Part shown: positions 10,458-19,475 of the stretch, in pieces
How the letters are laid out: each line of letters starts with the position of its first letter
How positions within the stretch are numbered: position 1 is the stretch's first letter
Source of the DNA: Bacillus smithii
Lineage (GTDB): Bacteria; Bacillota; Bacilli; Bacillales; DSM-4216
NCBI RefSeq assembly: GCF_001050115.1
Contig: NZ_CP012024.1
Coordinates: forward strand, 37,501-96,000
Direction of reading: 5' to 3'
Length of the DNA: 58,500 nt
Program-made: the position numbers and the translations under genes
Notes under the pieces: generated by a model
Seen by the model: the letters and a program-made list of their open reading frames with translations, nothing else
The model's database searches: none
What the model was told of the DNA's origin: nothing

Positions 10458-10518
10458 AAGAAACATAGAATGTTTCACGTGAAACAAGATTCGACGGAAA
10501 CTTCTATGTTTCTTTTTT
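10458..10518 (+). terminator. metS terminator with parS in its loop
   Basis: Arms AAGAAACATAGAA (10458-10470) and TTCTATGTTTCTT (10502-10514), followed by T residues. The 31-base loop begins with the parS palindrome. Confidence 0.8.
10471..10486. promoter_or_regulatory. parS: parS centromere-like site (ParB/Spo0J binding)
   Basis: TGTTTCACGTGAAACA, a perfect 16-bp palindrome identical to the B. subtilis parS consensus. Spo0J (ParB) loads here, spreads as a CTP-dependent clamp, and recruits SMC condensin for origin segregation. Origin-proximal location is expected; one B. subtilis parS is also associated with metS, as far as I recall. Confidence 0.93.
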
Positions 10519-10892
10519 CTTAGACGTTAAATCCATTCATTAGTAAAACTGTCCAGTATGTATAGTCTTCCGTTTTGGCTATTCTTCTTTTTCCGCTAAA
10601 CCGCTGATCAAGGAATTTGATTGAAAGGTATATGCTTTAAAAAATAGGAATCGAAAAATATACATGATATTATGATGACAAATGAACCGCTATTGTCATC
10701 ATTTTGTCATATGGATGGAAGAAAAGGAAAGGATGGACAAAGGACCAGAAGACACATCTTCCTCTGTATTTTGAGGAAAACTACCTATGATGATGGGCGT
10801 GTTCTGGATTTTTGGCATAAAGGGAAAATTGTAATCTATTTGACATGTCTTTTTTGAAAGGAAACAACGTAGAGTAAAGGAGAGAGCAAAAG
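10519..10892. other. Gap between metS and yabD, no gene seen
   Basis: 374 bases with no convincing CDS. A TTGACA occurs near 10840 without a clear -10 at the right distance. The last 15 bases hold the yabD SD (AAAGGAGAG). Confidence 0.5.
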
Positions 10893-11660
10893 ATGTTGTT
10901 TGATACTCATGTTCATTTGAACGATGAACAATTTTCCGATGATTTGGACGAGGTGATAGACAGAGCAAAAGAAGCCGGTGTCGAAAAGATGGTGGTGGTA
11001 GGTTTTGACCGGCCTACGATTGAAAAAGCGATGAAACTAGTAGATCAATACGATTTTCTATACGCCAGTATAGGGTGGCACCCGGTGGATGCTATCGATA
11101 TGACAGAGGCTGATTTGGAGTGGATTGAAAAATTGACCTCTCATCCAAAAGTAGTAGCAATAGGAGAAATAGGGTTGGATTATCATTGGGATAAGTCCCC
11201 AAAAGAGGTTCAAAAAGAAGTGTTTCGCAAACAAATTCGACTAGCCAAAAAAGTAAAATTGCCGATTATTATCCATACTCGAGAAGCGACACAAGACACT
11301 ATAGAAATTTTGAAAGAAGAAGGAGCGCATGAAGTAGGAGGAATTATGCACTGCTTCAGCGGCAGCGTTGAAACAGCACGAGAATGTATCAATATGAATT
11401 TTTATATTTCTTTGGGCGGTACGGTAACATTTAAAAATGCGAAAAAGCCAAAGGAAGTTGCTGCTGAAATTCCTTTAGAAAAACTATTAATCGAAACAGA
11501 TTGTCCGTATTTAGCTCCGCATCCTTACCGCGGCAAACGAAATGAACCTGCACTCGTAAAACTCGTTGCCGAGCAAATTGCCGAATTAAAGGGCATTCCT
11601 TATGAAGAGGTAGCCCGGAAAACGACGGGAAATGCCCAAAAATTATTCGGCATTGTCTGA
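10893..11660 (+). CDS. yabD: TatD family metal-dependent hydrolase YabD
   Basis: TatD-type DNase/deoxyribonuclease fold (amidohydrolase superfamily TIM barrel). 255 residues. Metal ligands are visible: THVHLND (HxH, residues 5-11), the glutamate in IGEIGLDYH, the histidine in PIIIHTREA, the histidine in IMHCFSG and the aspartate in IETDCPYLAPHPYRGKRNEP. All expected catalytic residues are present. Substrate in Bacillus is uncertain; nuclease or D-aminoacyl-tRNA deacylase roles have been proposed for relatives. Its place between metS and yabE is conserved. Confidence 0.93.
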   Translation: MLFDTHVHLNDEQFSDDLDEVIDRAKEAGVEKMVVVGFDRPTIEKAMKLVDQYDFLYASIGWHPVDAIDMTEADLEWIEKLTSHPKVVAIGEIGLDYHWDKSPKEVQKEVFRKQIRLAKKVKLPIIIHTREATQDTIEILKEEGAHEVGGIMHCFSGSVETARECINMNFYISLGGTVTFKNAKKPKEVAAEIPLEKLLIETDCPYLAPHPYRGKRNEPALVKLVAEQIAELKGIPYEEVARKTTGNAQKLFGIV

Positions 11661-11871
11661 CGGCAAATTTTGTCGCATTGCTTTACAATTTGTTGTCAAC
11701 TTTCGATTTTCTTGAAAGTTCTACAAGCCTCCTTTCATTCATACACTAAGCCTGTCGATAAGTCTTTCTATCATTTTTTTATCCAGCTATGCATAATAGT
11801 TGGAAAAAGAGAGAGGACAGAGCGATAGATTCTCTGTTTGAGGAAAGGATGACAAAGGGGGCCTATTTTGA

Positions 11872-13077
11872 ATGACAGTAAACGAATTTAAACAGGATCG
11901 TTCAAGGTTTAAGTCGAGAAAAAGTTTTTTATTGGCAGCTGGAGTTGTTCTTCTATCATCTACAAGTGCTTATTCTTATTATGAAAGCACAGAGAAAACG
12001 GTTGAGGTCAAAATCAACAACCGGGAGAAAACGATTGAAACAAGGGCCGACACCGTGGCAGAGGTGGTGAAAGAACTCAAGCTGCCTGTCAAACCAAAAG
12101 ATTATTTAGTTCCTTCAAAACAGACCAAAATAAAAGACGGAATGAATATTGAATGGAAGCCATCCAAGCAGATCCATCTTACGATCGAAGGCAAGAAAAA
12201 GACGGTTTGGACAACTGCCGATACGGTGAAGGACTTTCTGAAGGAAGAACATTTGTCCATTTCTCAATTCGACAAAGTGGCTCCTTCGTTCAATCAAGCC
12301 CTTCAAAATCATATGAATGTCAAAATCAATAAGGCGTTTCCGGTGACGTTAGTGGACGGAAACAGGAAAAAAACAGTATGGACTGCTTCGACTACTGTCG
12401 GTGATTTTTTAAAACAACAGGGGATCACTTTTGGCAAATGGGACAAGGTAAAGCCTGGATTCGACGACTACTTGCATTCAAACAGCTCCGTGAAAATCGT
12501 TCGAGTTAAAAAAACCACCGATGTAGTGGAAAAGTCTAAAGCATTTGCTATCACCATCCAAAAAGACCCAAGTCTTATGGAAGGAGAGAGAAAGGTTCTT
12601 CAGGAAGGGCGAAACGGTACAGTGATAAACACATATGAGTCTGTCTATGAAAATGGTCGGCTCATCTCTAAAAAACTTTTAGAGCAAAGGACGATAGTGG
12701 AAGGTCGAAATAAAATTATTGCGGAAGGCACGAAAAAGAGAGATGGTCAATTTGCAGCTGAAACGGCGTCGACCGCTGGCACTAGAGGAAGAGAGCTTTT
12801 GGTAACGGCCACTGCCTATACCTCCAATTGCAGGGGCTGTTCAGGAATTACAGCGACAGGCATAAATATACATTCCAGCCCTAATATGAGAATCATTGCT
12901 GTCGATCCGGGGCTTATTCCCCTTGGATCTAGGGTATATGTGGAAGGATACGGCTATGCCGTTGCGGCGGATACGGGTGGAGCCATCAAAGGCAACCGGA
13001 TTGACATTCTTATGCCTTCCCAATCCGCAGCAGCACAATGGGGCCGGAAACAAGTCAAGATTCAGATTATCGATTGA
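11872..13077 (+). CDS. yabE: YabE, G5/3D-domain cell-wall protein (Rpf/Sps-like)
   Basis: Exported or membrane-anchored peptidoglycan-active protein. 401 residues. A signal/anchor segment is at about 19-37 (SFLLAAGVVLLSSTSAYSY). Three DUF348 repeats follow (around 46-95, 104-150, 160-210), each with a TVxxxL(K) pattern such as DTVAEVVKEL and DTVKDFLKEE; then a G5 domain (about 213-290) and a C-terminal 3D domain with ATAYT, TATG, IAVDPGLIPLGSRV and ADTGGAIKGNRID, whose aspartates give the 3D name. The 3D domain resembles MltA-type lytic transglycosylases. B. subtilis yabE is controlled by an antisense RNA; I could not identify one here. Terminator follows directly. Confidence 0.93.
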   Translation: MTVNEFKQDRSRFKSRKSFLLAAGVVLLSSTSAYSYYESTEKTVEVKINNREKTIETRADTVAEVVKELKLPVKPKDYLVPSKQTKIKDGMNIEWKPSKQIHLTIEGKKKTVWTTADTVKDFLKEEHLSISQFDKVAPSFNQALQNHMNVKINKAFPVTLVDGNRKKTVWTASTTVGDFLKQQGITFGKWDKVKPGFDDYLHSNSSVKIVRVKKTTDVVEKSKAFAITIQKDPSLMEGERKVLQEGRNGTVINTYESVYENGRLISKKLLEQRTIVEGRNKIIAEGTKKRDGQFAAETASTAGTRGRELLVTATAYTSNCRGCSGITATGINIHSSPNMRIIAVDPGLIPLGSRVYVEGYGYAVAADTGGAIKGNRIDILMPSQSAAAQWGRKQVKIQIID

Positions 13078-13086
13078 TTCTTGATG

Positions 13087-13111
13087 AAGCGAGGGGAACC
13101 TCGCTTTTTCT
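13087..13111 (+). terminator. yabE terminator
   Basis: AAGCGAGG-GGAA-CCTCGCTT followed by TTTCT. Confidence 0.85.
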
Positions 13112-13279
13112 ATTTATATAAAATATAATAGACAAGTATTCATCGGATGATAAAAATACTTAAGCGGCTGACGGAGATGATTTTTTAAGAATATTTTTCA
13201 TTTCCGCAGCTTTGAAAAATTGGTTTGCCCGCCTCATTTTGGATTGGGTGGATAAGAATCATTTTTATGGAGGAAATGC

Positions 13280-14709
<1,430 letters not shown>

Positions 14710-14778
14710 CAAGGAGAACTCATCATTTGGATTTCCAACTCTTGTAAAAGAGGCAAATTTTGTGGCGGTCCCCCTCAT

Positions 14779-14807
14779 ACACGCTTCCTTCCGCGATTGC
14801 ATATGCT
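14779..14807 (+). promoter_or_regulatory. Possible sigma-K promoter of yabG
   Basis: An ACAC (-35-like) at 14779-14782 and GCATATGCT with CATA-N3-T at 14800-14807, 17 bases apart; sigma-K prefers AC and CATANNNTA. It lies about 40 bases before the yabG start. In B. subtilis yabG is transcribed by sigma-K in the mother cell. Short motifs, so moderate support. Confidence 0.4.
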
Positions 14808-14847
14808 GGCAAGGAAATATTTATTTTTGCCTGTGGAGATGACGGTT

Positions 14848-15729
14848 ATGGGGATCAAAATCAATGATATGGTCGGCCGGCAGTCTTACAAATGCGATTT
14901 GTTGTTTCGGGTTATCGATTTCACAAATATAAACGGAAAAGAGATGGCGATTTTATACGGTGAGGATTTTCGATTAATGGCAGACGCCCCGATTGAGGAT
15001 TTGATCGTCATCGAACAAAAAGAACAGCTGGAAGCGGCTCGCCAGATCAGAACGCTGGAAAAACAATCATTTGAGCTTTTTCAACGAGACCTCCATTTGC
15101 TGAAGGAAAGGCAAGAATATGAAGTTACAGGGGGCTACAACGAGGAAGGATCCAATATATTTCAGATACCTGGAAAAGTGTTGCATTTAGACGGAGATCC
15201 GGCTTTTTTAAAAAAATGTCTGGCTGTCTATGGACAATTTGGAGTTCCCGTCAAAGGCATACATTGCAGTGAGAAAGATATGCCGGTAAAAGTGTTGGAG
15301 CTTTTGGAACGGCATCGGCCGGAGATTCTTGTCATAACGGGACATGATTCCTATTCAAAGTCAAAAGGGAAAAAATCGGATTTAAATGCTTATCGAAATT
15401 CCAAATATTTTGTTCAAACCGTAAAGGAAGCTCGAAAAAAAATACCGAGTCTTGATCAGTTAATTATTTTTGCGGGTGCTTGCCAATCCCATTTCGAATC
15501 ATTAATTAGGGCCGGCGCCAATTTTGCCAGTTCGCCGTTTCGAGTCAACATTCATGCCTTGGATCCTGTCTATATTGTAGCTAAAATCAGTTATACCCCT
15601 TTTCATCAATCGGTTAATGTGTTAGATGTCCTTAAGAATACATTAACTGGAAATAAAGGGTTAGGCGGTGTAGAAACGAGGGGAGTTTTAAGGACCGGAA
15701 TGCCGTACCATTGGAATTTAGATGATTAA
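14848..15729 (+). CDS. yabG: Sporulation-specific cysteine protease YabG
   Basis: Mother-cell protease that processes spore coat proteins such as SpoIVA and SafA late in sporulation. 293 residues (B. subtilis: 290). Conserved blocks: PGKVLHLDGDP, ILVITGHDSYSK (histidine) and IFAGACQSHFESL with a likely catalytic cysteine, then NIHALDPVYIVAKISYTPF and GVETRGVLR. ATG 14848 (MGIKINDMVGRQSYK) is preferred over an in-frame ATG at 14797: GGAGATGA precedes it and relatives begin here. Terminator follows at once, and a group II intron lies 9 bases behind the hairpin. Confidence 0.93.
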   Translation: MGIKINDMVGRQSYKCDLLFRVIDFTNINGKEMAILYGEDFRLMADAPIEDLIVIEQKEQLEAARQIRTLEKQSFELFQRDLHLLKERQEYEVTGGYNEEGSNIFQIPGKVLHLDGDPAFLKKCLAVYGQFGVPVKGIHCSEKDMPVKVLELLERHRPEILVITGHDSYSKSKGKKSDLNAYRNSKYFVQTVKEARKKIPSLDQLIIFAGACQSHFESLIRAGANFASSPFRVNIHALDPVYIVAKISYTPFHQSVNVLDVLKNTLTGNKGLGGVETRGVLRTGMPYHWNLDD

Positions 15730-15761
15730 GCTGTAATGAAGGAGTTTCATTACAGCTTTTT
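15729..15761 (+). terminator. yabG terminator
   Basis: AGCTGTAATGAA (15729-15740), GGAG loop, TTCATTACAGCT (15745-15756), TTTTT. The stem begins in the last base of the stop codon. The group II intron begins at 15766. Confidence 0.9.
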
Positions 15762-15765
15762 ATAT

Positions 15766-16405
15766 GTGCGCCCGGCATGTACATGAACTATAGGGTGTAA
15801 GTCCCGAACCCCGAAGACAGAAGTAGAGGTTAGCCAAGAGCAAGGGTGTCCGTGGTGACGCGGAATCTGAAGGAAGCTGGAGGCAAAACACCGGTCCGAG
15901 GAACACGAACCTCATATAAGGCTAGGTATGATTGAGTGAGTTTGCATAACAAAACAAAGCTCTTTCTGTCGAAGGTCATATCGAGTAAATGAGGCGGATA
16001 GATGGTGTGAAAGTGCATGTACTTACCCGGGGAGGTCTGGCGGATATGTGAAGTACTCTTCATAACCTACTTAGTGATAAGTAGCTGAACCGTCAGAAGT
16101 CAGCAGAGGTCATAGTATTAGTTGGTCTAGAACAACTAAGAAGGACCGAACAATTAAGAGAGAATAGCCCTTGGTATTCAGTGAGTCATGATGAACACAG
16201 AAAACGTAGTACCTCACTTGAGGGAGGAAGCGGTGAATCCCGTGGGAGACCTCTTGGAGGGTGGAGTGACCACTGGCATAAAGAGAACAGCTATTCACGG
16301 AAGTTATAAAGACTTGCGTCAATTATCTTAATTGAACCGCCGTATACGGAACCGTACGTACGGTGGTGTGAGAGGACGGGAGTTAATCGCTCCCTCCTAC
16401 TCGAT
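15766..16405 (+). mobile_element. Group II intron lacking its intron-encoded protein
   Basis: The 5' end is GTGCG (15766), the group II start consensus. A long structured 5' part (domain I) contains blocks familiar from Bacillus introns, for example GGTGTCCGTGGTGACGCGG around 15844-15862. Domain V is at about 16331-16370: it contains CGC-type catalytic triad bases in ACCGCCGTA, pairing with TACGGTGGT across a 2-nt bulge. Domain VI follows and the 3' end is CTCGAT (16405), matching the ...AY end rule. About 640 bases in all; no reverse transcriptase/maturase frame exists between domain IV arms, and both ORFs on the minus strand here are shadows. Mobility and efficient splicing would need a maturase from elsewhere. 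Exact ends are inferred from consensus. Confidence 0.85.
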
Positions 16406-16500
16406 TGGATGAAAAAATTAAAGCGGTGTTTACATAAAACATCAGTGAAGTGGCATATTAGAACTGTAGAAAAAAGAAATATTTTGAAAAAATAAAAATG

Positions 16501-16529
16501 TTGACAGTAAGGGTTTTCGTTGATAGAAT
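16501..16529 (+). promoter_or_regulatory. veg promoter P1
   Basis: TTGACA (16501-16506), 17-bp spacer, TAGAAT (16524-16529). A perfect -35. Upstream of the second promoter, so veg has tandem promoters. Confidence 0.75.
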
Positions 16530-16540
16530 TATTAATTTAT

Positions 16541-16569
16541 TTGACCACATGTACAAGCTGTGCTATAAT
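16541..16569 (+). promoter_or_regulatory. veg promoter P2
   Basis: TTGACC (16541-16546), 17-bp spacer, TATAAT (16564-16569). Transcription would begin close to the SD AGGTGG of veg, giving a short leader. Confidence 0.8.
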
Positions 16570-16592
16570 AAAGGACAGTGAGGTGGAAGCAA

Positions 16593-16862
16593 ATGCCGAA
16601 AACATTAGCCGACATTAAAAAAGCACTTGATTCCAATCTTGGAAAAAGACTTTTGCTAAGAGCAAATGGTGGTCGAAGAAAGACCATCGAGCGATCCGGT
16701 ATATTAGCTGAAACGTATCCAGCTGTGTTCGTCGTTGAATTGGATCAAGACGAAAACTCTTTTGAAAGAGTGTCGTACAGCTATGCGGATGTGTTGACAG
16801 AAACAGTGGAGTTAAAATTTTACGAAGATTCAACAGGGAATATGGCATTAGGGCAGCAGTAG
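16593..16862 (+). CDS. veg: Veg protein (biofilm-associated, DUF1021)
   Basis: 89-residue abundant cytosolic protein. In B. subtilis Veg is highly expressed in vegetative cells and stimulates biofilm matrix genes, apparently through SinR. Small beta-barrel-type fold is expected. Seen: [13 protein letters not shown] at the N terminus and [19 protein letters not shown] in the centre, strongly conserved blocks. ATG 16593 is chosen over GTG 16578, because AGGTGG lies 6 bases upstream. Two good sigma-A promoters precede it, in keeping with the famous strength of Pveg. Confidence 0.95.
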   Translation: MPKTLADIKKALDSNLGKRLLLRANGGRRKTIERSGILAETYPAVFVVELDQDENSFERVSYSYADVLTETVELKFYEDSTGNMALGQQ

Positions 16863-16884
16863 ACATCATGTTTGCTGCTTTTTG
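16853..16884 (+). terminator. veg terminator
   Basis: GCAGCA (16853-16858) and TGCTGC (16873-16878) followed by TTTTTG. The left arm uses the last codons of veg. Confidence 0.7.
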
Positions 16885-17070
16885 TTTTCCAATATTGGCG
16901 GCAGCCCCCTGTTATAAATAAAGTACTTCGAAACAAAATAAATATGCGGCATAGCTACAACTTTCATCGATTCTTTATGACCGATGAGTGAACCGATCTT
17001 GCTTTTTTCGAGCTCTTTTCTCTGTATAGAGTAGGGGTTCGTTAAAGCAAGATAAAAGGGGGATGCTTAT

Positions 17071-17256
17071 ATGGGCAAAAGACGAGGAGTTATGTCCGAT
17101 CGTTTCAAAGAAGAACTTGCCAAAGAACTTGGGTTTTATGATGTCGTCCAACGAGATGGTTGGGGCGGCATAACGGCAAGAGACGCAGGAAACATGGTTA
17201 AACGAGCTATCGAAATGGCCGAACATCAGCTCATTAATAAGCAACAATCTGAATAA
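17071..17256 (+). CDS. sspF: Small acid-soluble spore protein, alpha/beta-type (SspF)
   Basis: 61-residue DNA-binding SASP made in the forespore and packed onto spore DNA. The family signature is visible in the sequence around [12 protein letters not shown] and [28 protein letters not shown] sigma-G-like TGTATA (17023) and CAAGATA (17048) occur upstream, but the implied start site would fall in the SD, so I do not call that promoter. Its rho-independent terminator has been split and duplicated by the IS element immediately downstream. The vegetative gene veg lies just before it, the usual order. Confidence 0.94.
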   Translation: MGKRRGVMSDRFKEELAKELGFYDVVQRDGWGGITARDAGNMVKRAIEMAEHQLINKQQSE

Positions 17257-17267
17257 AAGCCGCACAA

Positions 17268-17293
17268 AGGCCGGGAAATCAAATTCCCGGCCT
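17268..17293 (+). repeat. Left target duplication: copy of the sspF terminator hairpin
   Basis: 26-bp sequence with arms AGGCCGGGAA and TTCCCGGCCT around ATCAAA. Identical to 18843-18868. In this left copy the T-tract is replaced by the IS end, so the hairpin lacks its own poly-T. Confidence 0.92.
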
Positions 17294-17295
17294 CA

Positions 17296-17343
17296 GACTG
17301 TCGACAAATCCGAAAAAACCGGATTTGCCGACAGTCTTTTTTT
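17296..17343 (+). terminator. IS left-end terminator hairpin
   Basis: Arms GACTGTCGACAAATCCG (17296-17312) and CGGATTTGCCGACAGTC (17320-17336), followed by seven T. It lies between the IS end and the transposase and would block transcription entering from sspF, shielding the element. It can also act as replacement terminator for sspF. Confidence 0.85.
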
Positions 17344-17381
17344 GTATAATTAAGATACCGTAATGAATTGAGGTGGATGAA

Positions 17382-18743
17382 GTGCTAACAAAAAATACAC
17401 AGATGAATCGTGATCAAATAGAAATGATAGCTTTAGACCAACTTGTACCTGCAGATCATTTGGTTCGTAAAATCGACGCTGCTATTGATTTTTCATTTAT
17501 CTATTCGCTTGTTCAAGACATGTATTCATCGGAAAGAGGTCGACCAAGTATTGATCCAGTTGTATTGATTAAAATGGCTTTCATCCAATATACCTTCGGT
17601 ATTCGTTCCATGCGAAAAACTATAGAGGAAATCGAAACGAATCTGGCTTACCGTTGGTTTCTTGGATTTGGTTTTTATGATAAGGTACCTCACTTTTCAA
17701 CGTTTGGGAAAAACTACGAGCGACGCTTTAAGGATACAGACTTATTTGAACAGATATTCTATCGCATTTTGAAAGAAGCTGCAGATAAGAAGCTGATAAG
17801 CAGTGAGCATGTCTTTATTGATTCTACTCATGTCAAAGCGAGTGCGAATAAGCATAAATTTGAGAAGAAAGTGGTTCGAAAAGAAACGAAAGCCTATCAA
17901 GCACGTCTACAAGATGAGATAAATGCTGATCGAGAAGCACATGGAAAAAAGCCATTTCCTCCAGATAAATTTGGGAAAGAAGAATATAAAGAAATAAAAG
18001 AAAGTACCACTGATCCGGAAAGTGGTTACTACGTAAAAGACGAGCGAACAAAACAGTTTGCTTACTCATTCCATGCTGCTGCGGATCGAAATGGCTTTGT
18101 TTTGGGGGCTATTGTAACGCCAGGGAATATTCATGACAGTTCCGTATTGGAGCCACTTCTTGAAAAAGTCATAGAAAAACATGGAAAACCGGTTGTAGTT
18201 GCTGCTGACGCTGGATATAAAACTCCCGCCGTTGCCCAATACATATTTGAAAATGATATGACCCCTGCTTTACCTTATACTCGCCCTCGTACAAAGGATG
18301 GTTATTTCAAAAAACATGAGTATGTTTACGATGAATACTACGATTGTTATCTTTGTCCGCAAGGACAAGTGTTAAAATATGCAACTACGACGAAGGAAGG
18401 CTATCGTCAATATTTTTCTGATCCAGTCCAGTGTAAAGATTGTCCATTCCTTTCGAAGTGCACCCAAAGTAAGGAGCATAAAAAACTGATTCAGCGACAT
18501 GTATGGGAATTTTATTTAGAGGAAGCTGATCATCTTCGGCATACACAAGAGAATAAGAGCATTTATGCAAGACGGAAAGAAACCATTGAACGTGTTTTTG
18601 CTGATGCAAAGGAAAAGCATGGTATGCGTTGGACAACCTTAAGAGGTCTAAAAAAATTGTCCATGCAGGCGATGCTAACTTTTGCTGCAATGAATTTGAA
18701 AAAGATGGCTTGCTGGACATGGAAAAGTCCAGCAATAACATAA
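17382..18743 (+). CDS. IS1182-family DDE transposase
   Basis: Catalyses cut-and-paste or copy transposition of its IS element. 453 residues from GTG 17382; an in-frame GTG at 17373 lies inside the SD GAGGTGG (17370-17376) and is rejected. N-terminal DUF772-type region: ALDQLVPADHLVRKID, GRPSIDPVVLIKM, RWFLGFG. Probable DDE residues: D in VFIDSTHVKASANK, D in VVAADAGYKT and E in RRKETIERVFADAKEKHG. A cysteine-rich patch CYLCPQG...CKDCPFLSKC may bind metal. A TATAAT at 17345-17350 lies just upstream. The frame is intact, so the protein is probably functional. Not related to the neighbouring spore genes. Confidence 0.93.
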   Translation: MLTKNTQMNRDQIEMIALDQLVPADHLVRKIDAAIDFSFIYSLVQDMYSSERGRPSIDPVVLIKMAFIQYTFGIRSMRKTIEEIETNLAYRWFLGFGFYDKVPHFSTFGKNYERRFKDTDLFEQIFYRILKEAADKKLISSEHVFIDSTHVKASANKHKFEKKVVRKETKAYQARLQDEINADREAHGKKPFPPDKFGKEEYKEIKESTTDPESGYYVKDERTKQFAYSFHAAADRNGFVLGAIVTPGNIHDSSVLEPLLEKVIEKHGKPVVVAADAGYKTPAVAQYIFENDMTPALPYTRPRTKDGYFKKHEYVYDEYYDCYLCPQGQVLKYATTTKEGYRQYFSDPVQCKDCPFLSKCTQSKEHKKLIQRHVWEFYLEEADHLRHTQENKSIYARRKETIERVFADAKEKHGMRWTTLRGLKKLSMQAMLTFAAMNLKKMACWTWKSPAIT

Positions 18744-18767
18744 AATAGACCCCTGGAGGGGTCTATT
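18744..18767 (+). terminator. Hairpin behind the transposase
   Basis: AATAGACCCC-TGGA-GGGGTCTATT, starting with the base after the transposase stop. Tail is only weakly T-rich, so termination is less sure than hairpin formation. Confidence 0.6.
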
Positions 18768-18794
18768 CCAAACATTTGAAAGCATAAAAGTGAC

Positions 18795-18831
18795 AAAAGG
18801 CATCCGAAAGCGCACATTCGGATGCCTTTTG
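18795..18831 (+). terminator. IS right-end terminator hairpin
   Basis: Arms AAAAGGCATCCGAA and TTCGGATGCCTTTT just inside the right inverted repeat. The A-rich and T-rich arms let it work from either direction. Confidence 0.7.
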
Positions 18832-18842
18832 TCTACACTCTG

Positions 18843-18868
18843 AGGCCGGGAAATCAAATTCCCGGCCT
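18843..18868 (+). repeat. Right target duplication: sspF terminator with its T-tract
   Basis: Identical to 17268-17293, here followed by TTTTTT, i.e. the functional half of the original terminator. Before insertion the hairpin would have followed sspF directly. Confidence 0.92.
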
Positions 18869-19475
18869 TTTTTATGCAGAGAAGAGATCCTCTTTATTCC
18901 TCGACTGTGTCCTCTTTATCACTTCAAAATAAAGAACACGCAAAGATCACAGAAAAATTTCGATGAAGCGACAACCATGATAGACGGATTTTCAGATACA
19001 GGGAAAGTAAAAGTTCATGAAATGATATCGATTTTTTCATCTAAACCTTTGTTTTGTGTAAAGTAAAACGACTCTTTTGCATTGAATAGGAACTGTCCGT
19101 GTTTTTAAGTCATTCATGATGCATGTTTACGAGGATTTTATCCGTTCGCTTTGTCTACTGTTTATTGAAAAGCTTCACAATGATATCAGCTAAGAGATAG
19201 AGTTCATGAACCCGGTCTTTTCATTGTTTTTTGAAAATGGTAAAATAACATACTTGAATGGCTATAATGTGAAAGAATACATACATTTGCATAACAACGT
19301 TTTATTTTTTCTTTAGTAAATGATTGATTGACAAATACATCGAACGTTCGATTGGGATGAAGGAAAGGCACATGGGTGTTCTTTTCTGTCTCTAAATACC
19401 TTCCGATTTCAAACTGCTCAGGGCGGTTTCCAATATCAAACCATCATTCTTCGGTTCAATAGAGTAGGTGAATAA
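18869..19475. other. 607-base gap upstream of ispE, no gene seen
   Basis: No credible CDS or RNA family recognised. A TATAAT occurs near 19262 without a good -35. A perfect 14-bp palindrome, ATCGAACGTTCGAT, is at 19339-19352, just behind a TTGACA (19328) that has no matching -10. The ispE SD GTAGGTG is directly before its start. Confidence 0.5.

Larger units (their letters stand above)
17294..18842 (+). mobile_element. IS1182-family insertion sequence, complete
   Basis: 1549 bp between two identical 26-bp direct repeats. Imperfect terminal inverted repeats: left CAGACTGTCGACAAATCC, right (reverse complement) CAGAGTGTAGACAAAAGG; 13 of the first 15 bases agree. Carries one intact transposase. 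Each end contains a strong hairpin with a T-tract (left 17296-17343, right about 18795-18831), and a third hairpin follows the transposase. The target is the sspF terminator palindrome; preference for palindromic targets has been described for some IS1182 relatives, as far as I recall. Intact ORF and identical flanks suggest a recent insertion. Confidence 0.92.

Noticed and set aside
14797-14848. Upstream ATG as start of yabG, giving 17 extra residues
   Set aside because: No SD at 14797, it lies over the predicted sigma-K -10, and relatives begin at the ATG at 14848.
15830-16322. Two minus-strand ORFs (77 and 70 codons) over the group II intron
   Set aside because: They lie in structured intron RNA on the wrong strand and show no reverse transcriptase or maturase motif.
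17023-17054. TGTATA and CAAGATA as sigma-G promoter of sspF
   Set aside because: Spacer would be 19 bp and the start site would fall inside the SD of sspF.
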